From Reyranella sp. (GTDB lineage: Bacteria; Pseudomonadota; Alphaproteobacteria; Reyranellales; Reyranellaceae): a stretch of 11,541 nucleotides of DNA. The stretch covers positions 1-11,541 of the forward strand of contig JAUXST010000529.1 of assembly GCA_030679805.1 (NCBI GenBank), written 5' to 3'. Each line of letters opens with the position of its first letter. Positions within the stretch are counted from its first letter, which is position 1. This document shows, in pieces, positions 6,763 to 11,541 of this stretch. The position numbers and the translations under genes were made by a program. The notes under the pieces were generated by a model that was not told the origin of the DNA, ran no database searches, and saw nothing but the letters and a program-made list of their open reading frames with translations.

Positions 6763-8219
6763 CGCTCATCCCTGTCGAGACGCCCCTGATCGACCCGGAC
6801 GTGGCCGGCACGGGCGATGGCACCCTCCAGGGTGACGGTCCGCGAGGCATAGCCGCCCAGGGCGGCATAGTCTTCGGCGCGCAAGGTGAATTCGATCGGC
6901 GCCACCAATGCCGGTGTCGGCACATAGCCGAAGGAGTTTTCCGGCATGCGCGCCACATCGACCATCAAGGTGATGCCGCCGCCCGGCCAGACATAGGCCG
7001 GCACACCACCCAAGGTCACCTTGGTCAGCGCATCGCGCACCGAACGGGTGAGCCGCACGGGATTTTCCGTGACGCCGGCGCGCAACGAACCACCGGCGCC
7101 CGCCATGAACAACACCGTGCAGAGCGCAGGCTCGCAATTCTCGGCGATGCGCTCGACCACGAGGCGTACCGGATCCGGCATCGGCACGGCCTTCGGCGTC
7201 AGCTCCTTGTCGAGTTCGAACCATGCCGAATGCTCGCCCGTGGTCGAGACCATCAGCAGTCGAAGGCCGGGCCAAGCCTGCTTAGGATCGATCCGTTCGA
7301 TGATTTCCAGTGGATCACTGACATCGGTGCCACCCCAGCCCAGGCCGGGCTCGGCCACCTGGAAATAGCGGCCGGGCGTCGAGCGGCGGCCACGCACCCG
7401 GATCCCGGTGGGCTTCATGTCGAGAAAGGCACCGCCCTGGTGCTCGCTCAGCACGCCAGTGATGTGATCGTCGACCACGATCACCTCGTCGACATGGCCG
7501 TGCCATTGTGGCGCGAACATGCCGATGGCCGCCGAGCCACAGCCCACGCGCATGCGCTCTTCGACGACCCCATTTACGATCGGAGGCTTGTCGGCCTGGA
7601 CGACAACGGTCGAGCCTCTGTCGATCGAAAGTTCGACAGCCTGGCGATTGCAAAGCGCCAGCAAGGTGTCGCAGGTGGCGACGCCTTCCTTCTTGCTGCC
7701 GCCGGTCAGGTGATGCACGCCGCCCAGCGACAGCATCTGCGAGCCGTATTCTGCGGTGGTGACGTGACCCACGGCCTCGCCCTTCACGCGCACCGCCGCC
7801 TGCTCGGGACCGAGGTAGCGGTCGGTGTCGATTTTCACTTTGACGCCGCAATAGCTGAAGATGCCCTCGGTGACGACCGTGACCATGTCGACGCCGTTGT
7901 GCTTCGAGGAGACGATGAACGGCGCTGGCTTATAGTCTGGATAGGTCGTGGTGGCTCCGATGCCGGTGACGAACGCGCCCTCGCCCTTGCCAAGCTCACC
8001 GCGCCAGGCGCCGCTGCCCTCGACGAAGGCAACGCGCGCCACGTCGGGCTTGGCCAGCAGTACCAGCGGATCGACGCGTACGAGCTTTCCGTCTTCGTTG
8101 GCATAGCGGTCGCAGGCCCCGGCGCGCCCCGGCCGGATTCGGCACAACACCGGGCAGGCGTCGCAGCGGACGATCCCGGCGTTGCGTTCGGCTTCCGTGA
8201 GCGAGATGTCGTCGCTCAT
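6759..8219 (-). CDS. hnr: 6-hydroxynicotinate reductase-like Fe-S flavoprotein
   Basis: A 486-aa homologue of 6-hydroxynicotinate reductase, which in Eubacterium barkeri reduces 6-hydroxynicotinate to 1,4,5,6-tetrahydro-6-oxonicotinate and contains covalent flavin plus Fe-S clusters. The assignment rests on recalled family resemblance. Visible features are an N-terminal ferredoxin-like cysteine set C19-x2-C22-x3-C26-x9-C36, further cysteines at 124, 183, 190, 227, 362 and 367 (ten in all), and many Gly-rich turns such as AGAGGSLRAG (373-382). GIGATTT (86-92) resembles flavin-attachment motifs used by ApbE. No signal peptide or membrane segment is seen, so the protein is cytoplasmic. The ATG at 8219 overlaps the molybdenum enzyme stop by 4 nt and has AAGGGGA upstream. 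The natural substrate may be another oxo-heteroaromatic made by the neighbouring hydroxylase. Confidence 0.8.
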   Translation of the reverse strand: MSDDISLTEAERNAGIVRCDACPVLCRIRPGRAGACDRYANEDGKLVRVDPLVLLAKPDVARVAFVEGSGAWRGELGKGEGAFVTGIGATTTYPDYKPAPFIVSSKHNGVDMVTVVTEGIFSYCGVKVKIDTDRYLGPEQAAVRVKGEAVGHVTTAEYGSQMLSLGGVHHLTGGSKKEGVATCDTLLALCNRQAVELSIDRGSTVVVQADKPPIVNGVVEERMRVGCGSAAIGMFAPQWHGHVDEVIVVDDHITGVLSEHQGGAFLDMKPTGIRVRGRRSTPGRYFQVAEPGLGWGGTDVSDPLEIIERIDPKQAWPGLRLLMVSTTGEHSAWFELDKELTPKAVPMPDPVRLVVERIAENCEPALCTVLFMAGAGGSLRAGVTENPVRLTRSVRDALTKVTLGGVPAYVWPGGGITLMVDVARMPENSFGYVPTPALVAPIEFTLRAEDYAALGGYASRTVTLEGAIARAGHVRVDQGRLDRDER

Positions 8220-10924
8220 GCCCCTGTCCCCTTCAGGGCGACGATGGCCTCGCGCAGGCGGTACGGCAACAAGGGAACACGGCGAGCGCGCACGCCGGTC
8301 GCGTGGTGGACCGCCCCCAGGATGGCCGGCGCTGTCGGCACCAAGCCGGGTTCACCCACGCCCTTGGCGCCGGAGGGACCCAGCGGCTCGCGATCCTCGA
8401 TCAGGATGCACTCGATTTCCGGAACATCGCCGATCGTCGGGATCAGATAGTCGTGCAGGTTTTCGGTGCGGCCGGGCAGGAACTCTTCCATCAGGGCGAG
8501 GCCCAGGCCCTGGGCGATGCCACCCTCGATCTGGCCCTCCACCAGGGTGGGATTGATCGCCTTGCCGACGTCGTGGGCCGCCACGATGCGCAGTACCTTG
8601 ACGGTGCCGAGCTCGATATCGACCTCGACCTCGGCCATTTGCGCGGCGAACGCATAGGTGGCGTAGGGGATGCCCTGGCCGTTGGCGTCGAGCGGCGTGG
8701 TCGGTGGATCGAACGTGCCTTCGCCCATCAGCGCGCCAGTCGTCGCGAGATCGATCGTGTGCAGCTCGGCGCTGTCGCGCACCGTAAGCTTGGCGCCCTC
8801 GAGCGACAGCACGGCATCGGCCCCAGCGTTGGCCAGACGCAGGATTTGCTGGCGGAGATCCTTGCCCGCGCCCTCAGCCGCCCTGCCCGATACCAAGGTC
8901 TGGCGCGAGGCCGACGTCTTGCCGGCGTCGGCTGTAAGATCCGTATCGCCCGCGACCAGGGCGAATTGCGCCGCCGGCAAGCCCAGCGCATCGGCTGCGA
9001 TCTGGGTCAGGATGGTGTTGCTGCCCTGCCCGATGTCGACCGCGCCGCTATAGAGCGTAAGCGTGCCATCCGGCGACAGGCCGATCCGGATGCGCGACGG
9101 ATTGGACATCGACGTGTTGCCGATGCCGTACCACATGCAGCCGATACCGACGCCGCGGCGGCGCATGCCGCCCCTTTCGTTGAAGGCCGCAACCTCGTGC
9201 TGGGCCCGGCGCCAATGCGGCCGCAATGCCTCCAAGCATTGGGCGAGACCAGCGGAATGAGCCAGCACCTGACCTGTCGCCGTCGTGTCGCCGACGCGGA
9301 GCGCGTTCCGGTGCCGGAATTCCAACCGGTCGATGCCGAGCTTGTCGGCAAGCTCGTCCATCATCGCCTCGTGGGCAATGGCGGCTTGTGGCACACCAAA
9401 ACCGCGAAAAGCACCGGCTGGCGGGCCGTTGGTAAAGAAGGCCTCGCCCCAGGTCCGCACATGGGGAATGGCGTAGGGTCCCATGGCATGCACCGGCACG
9501 CGGTTAGCGACGGTCGGCCCCCACGAGGCATAGGCGCCGGTGTCGAAGGTCGCCGACACGTCACAGGCCGCCAGCTTGCCCTCGGTGTCGCAGCCGAACT
9601 TCGCCGAAATGCGGGCGGGATGGCGCTTTGTGGTGGCAGCCATGCTCTCGGGCCGGGTGTAGACGCAGGCCACGGGGCGCTTCAGCAGCCACGCCGCGAC
9701 CGCGACCAGCGGCTGGACCGAGAGATCGAGCTTGCCGCCGAAGCCGCCGCCGCAGGCCGTCGGCACTATTCGTACGCTCTCCGGCCTGAGCTGCATCACG
9801 TTGGCGATCTCGTCGCGGTCCATGTAGGGCGTCTGGGTCGTGACATGGATTTCAATGCGACCGCCCACGCGCTGGGCCCAGCCGGCCTCGGGCTCGATAT
9901 ACGCGTGCTCGACAAAGGCCGTCTCGAACACGCCCTCGGCCACGGCGGCGCAGCCGGCAAAGGCCGCCGCCGCGTCGCCATGCCGCACACCACCATCCAA
10001 CAGCAGGTTCTTCGGTCTATCGGCCTGGACCAGAGGCGCATTGGCAGCCGTCGCCGCGTCGATACCCATCACCGGTGGTTCGGGCACCCAGACAATCGGC
10101 ACTTCGTCGTCGCGGATGGAGAGGACGGTCGCATGCTCGCCGACCAGTGCCAGCACCGCCTCGCCGCGATAGCGCACGAGTCCGTCGGCCAGCACCGGCT
10201 GGTCCTTGATGTCGGGATAGATGCCGAAGCCATTGAACGGCACGTCTGCGGCCGTCAGCACGGCGGCCAGCCGCCGGCGCAGCGGCGCCAGGTCGCCCAG
10301 CGTAAACCGGCCGCGCGCATGCGGCGAGCGCACCACCCGGATCCAGAGCGCATCGGCCGGAATGCCGTCGGCGCCGAACACGTCGCCGCCCGTGACTTTG
10401 GCGTGACCATCGACACGTGCCAGACGGGCGCCCACCGCGGCACCCACGGACGGCACCACCGGCGGTGCCGACTCGGCCACGGCCAGGACCGCGTCGACGA
10501 TCTTGGTGTAGCCCGTGCAGCGGCAAAGCACGCCGCCCAGGGCATCCTCGATCTCGCCGCGGCCGGGTCGTGAAACCTGGCGCAGCAGTTCCTCGGCAGC
10601 CATCAGCATACCCGGCGTGCAGATGCCGCACTGGGCCGCACCATGGGCGAGGAAAGATTTCTGCAGTCGCGCGAGCGTGCCGTCGGCGCCGGCGAGGCCT
10701 TCAACCGTTTCGACGGTACGGCCTTCGACCTGGCCGATCGCGATCAGGCAGGCGCAGACCTGCCGGCCATCGAGCAGTACGGTGCAGGCGCCGCAGTCGC
10801 CCGCATCGCAACCGACCTTGGTACCGGTGAGGCCGAGATCGTCGCGCAGGGCGGCGGCGAGCCGTGTGACCGGCGGACCATTCCAGATCGCTGCCGTGCC
10901 GTTCAGGGTGAATGCCACCTTCAC
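8216..10924 (-). CDS. Molybdenum hydroxylase, fused 2Fe-2S and molybdopterin domains (xanthine dehydrogenase family)
   Basis: A 902-aa protein of the xanthine dehydrogenase/aldehyde oxidase family that should hydroxylate an aromatic N-heterocycle or an aldehyde with water-derived oxygen. Residues 1 to about 155 hold two [2Fe-2S] sites: C39-x4-C44-x2-C47 with C59, and C99-x2-C102 with C134-x-C136 (CRCTGY). The catalytic part begins near 165 (GARLARVDGHAKVTGGDVFG) and shows ACGGGFGGK (390-398), GAFRGFGVPQ (504-513), GQGSNTILTQIAADALG (632-648) and KGVGEPG (854-860), where E858 is the expected catalytic glutamate. No FAD domain is fused; FAD comes from the gene in front. The start is GTG at 10924, overlapping the FAD-subunit stop (GTGA), with GGAG 8 nt upstream. 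The length is close to the single-chain Desulfovibrio aldehyde oxidoreductase. The substrate is not evident; the neighbours favour a pyridine-type compound. Confidence 0.92.
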   Translation of the reverse strand: MKVAFTLNGTAAIWNGPPVTRLAAALRDDLGLTGTKVGCDAGDCGACTVLLDGRQVCACLIAIGQVEGRTVETVEGLAGADGTLARLQKSFLAHGAAQCGICTPGMLMAAEELLRQVSRPGRGEIEDALGGVLCRCTGYTKIVDAVLAVAESAPPVVPSVGAAVGARLARVDGHAKVTGGDVFGADGIPADALWIRVVRSPHARGRFTLGDLAPLRRRLAAVLTAADVPFNGFGIYPDIKDQPVLADGLVRYRGEAVLALVGEHATVLSIRDDEVPIVWVPEPPVMGIDAATAANAPLVQADRPKNLLLDGGVRHGDAAAAFAGCAAVAEGVFETAFVEHAYIEPEAGWAQRVGGRIEIHVTTQTPYMDRDEIANVMQLRPESVRIVPTACGGGFGGKLDLSVQPLVAVAAWLLKRPVACVYTRPESMAATTKRHPARISAKFGCDTEGKLAACDVSATFDTGAYASWGPTVANRVPVHAMGPYAIPHVRTWGEAFFTNGPPAGAFRGFGVPQAAIAHEAMMDELADKLGIDRLEFRHRNALRVGDTTATGQVLAHSAGLAQCLEALRPHWRRAQHEVAAFNERGGMRRRGVGIGCMWYGIGNTSMSNPSRIRIGLSPDGTLTLYSGAVDIGQGSNTILTQIAADALGLPAAQFALVAGDTDLTADAGKTSASRQTLVSGRAAEGAGKDLRQQILRLANAGADAVLSLEGAKLTVRDSAELHTIDLATTGALMGEGTFDPPTTPLDANGQGIPYATYAFAAQMAEVEVDIELGTVKVLRIVAAHDVGKAINPTLVEGQIEGGIAQGLGLALMEEFLPGRTENLHDYLIPTIGDVPEIECILIEDREPLGPSGAKGVGEPGLVPTAPAILGAVHHATGVRARRVPLLPYRLREAIVALKGTGA

Positions 10925-11541
10925 GGCGCGAACTCCGCCAGCAGGCGGCGCAGCAGGATGAGGACAGACTCGCGCCGATAATCCACGCTGCCGCGCATGT
11001 CGTCGATCGGAGTGAGAGGCTCGAGATGGGTCGGATCGACCCGGTCAGCCAGCTGTCGGTCGAGCGGCGCACCCACAAGTGCCGCCTCGAGCGCCGCAAG
11101 GCGCCGTGCGACCGCAGAACAGGCGCCGACGGCGATGCGGGCGGCGGCGACGCGGCCTTCAGCGACCTCGAGCGTGGCGGCAGCCATGGCGATCGAGATC
11201 ACCAGATAACGCCGGGCCCCAAGCTTGAGAAACGCGCTACGTGCCGGATAGGCGGGCCTGGCCACGTGAAGGGCGACAACAAGTTCGCCGGGGCAGAGGT
11301 CGGTGCGGCGAGCGCCGGTGATGAACTGTTCGAGCGGCACGCGGCGTGATTCGGTACAACTTGCGATCTCGACTTCGGCGCCAAGCGCCAACAGGCCCGG
11401 CACGCCATCGGCAGCGGGCGAGGCGTTGCAGAGATTACCGGCCAGCGTGCCGGCGTTCTGGATCTGGCGACCGCCGACCTCACGCGCAGCCTGCTTCAGG
11501 CCGTCGAACATCGGCGGCAGGTCGGCCTCGATCAGCTCACG
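10921..11541 (-). CDS. FAD-binding subunit of the molybdenum hydroxylase (CoxM/XdhB type), N-terminus cut by right edge
   Basis: The frame is open through the right edge, giving 206 residues of a protein normally near 280-290 aa. The missing part would hold the first FAD motif (AGGTDL-like). The second family motif is present as NAGTLAGNLCNASPAADGVP; family members more often read T-x-GGN, so TLAGN is a small variation. Downstream come the LGAEVEIAS strand, the FITGARRTDLCPGELV segment (relatives read F-x2-G-x-R-x-T-x-L-x-P-x-E) and the C-terminal CO-dehydrogenase flavoprotein domain (LGARRYLVISIAMAAATLEV onward). The subunit passes electrons from the [2Fe-2S] clusters of the next gene product through FAD to an acceptor. 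Its stop overlaps the GTG start of that gene. An in-frame ATG at 11511 lies too far into the conserved domain to be the true start. Confidence 0.88.
   Translation of the reverse strand, partial: RELIEADLPPMFDGLKQAAREVGGRQIQNAGTLAGNLCNASPAADGVPGLLALGAEVEIASCTESRRVPLEQFITGARRTDLCPGELVVALHVARPAYPARSAFLKLGARRYLVISIAMAAATLEVAEGRVAAARIAVGACSAVARRLAALEAALVGAPLDRQLADRVDPTHLEPLTPIDDMRGSVDYRRESVLILLRRLLAEFAP

Noticed and set aside
6801..8450. Plus-strand open frame of 549 codons opposite the Hnr-like gene
   Set aside because: It is an antisense shadow of a conserved gene and spans the Hnr/Mo-enzyme junction; no motif or family resemblance.
8303..10573. Long plus-strand open frame (756 codons) opposite the molybdenum enzyme
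   Set aside because: It mirrors a well-supported gene in GC-rich DNA, has a composition rich in Arg, His, Gly and Ala, and shows no recognisable domain.

Overview
High-GC DNA in which every supportable gene lies on the minus strand, so the genes are read from the right edge to the left. Codon use, the Liv-type transporter set and the general gene repertoire suggest a proteobacterium, most likely an alphaproteobacterium (Rhodospirillales or Hyphomicrobiales-like). That placement is an inference from style; there is no rRNA or marker gene. No tRNA, rRNA, CRISPR array, insertion sequence or phage gene was seen, and there is no gene-free stretch above 300 bases.

Region A (11541 to 5528), in transcription order: the C-terminal part of a CoxM/XdhB-type FAD subunit (cut by the right edge); a 902-aa protein with an N-terminal 2x[2Fe-2S] domain fused to a molybdopterin catalytic domain; a 486-aa homologue of 6-hydroxynicotinate reductase (Hnr); a UPF0280 protein of the ApbE-like superfamily; and a 125-aa NTF2/SnoaL-like protein. 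Each of these genes overlaps the next by 4 nt (GTGA or ATGA), so they form one translationally coupled unit.

Region B (5527 to 819): a complete branched-chain-amino-acid-type (HAAT) ABC importer. It has a secreted binding protein, a single-chain LivH-LivM fused permease, and LivG and LivF ATPases. A 75-bp gap separates it from region A. A 91-bp gap carrying a GC-rich palindromic element lies between the binding protein and the permease. Region C (816 to the left edge) is the N-terminal 272 residues of a hydantoinase A/oxoprolinase-type ATP-dependent cyclic-amide hydrolase; a HyuB partner is expected beyond the window.

How they could work together (inference): the importer brings in an N-heterocyclic compound. 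The molybdenum hydroxylase adds an oxygen next to the ring nitrogen. The Hnr-like Fe-S flavoprotein reduces the resulting oxo-heteroaromatic to a non-aromatic cyclic amide. HyuA(B) opens that lactam at the cost of ATP. In Eubacterium barkeri the equivalent lactam is opened by an enamidase, so a hydantoinase-type step would be a variation of the reductive nicotinate route. The ApbE-like protein next to Hnr is a candidate flavin transferase for it, because E. barkeri Hnr carries covalently bound flavin and the protein here has a GIGATTT stretch resembling ApbE target motifs. The real substrate cannot be read from the sequence.
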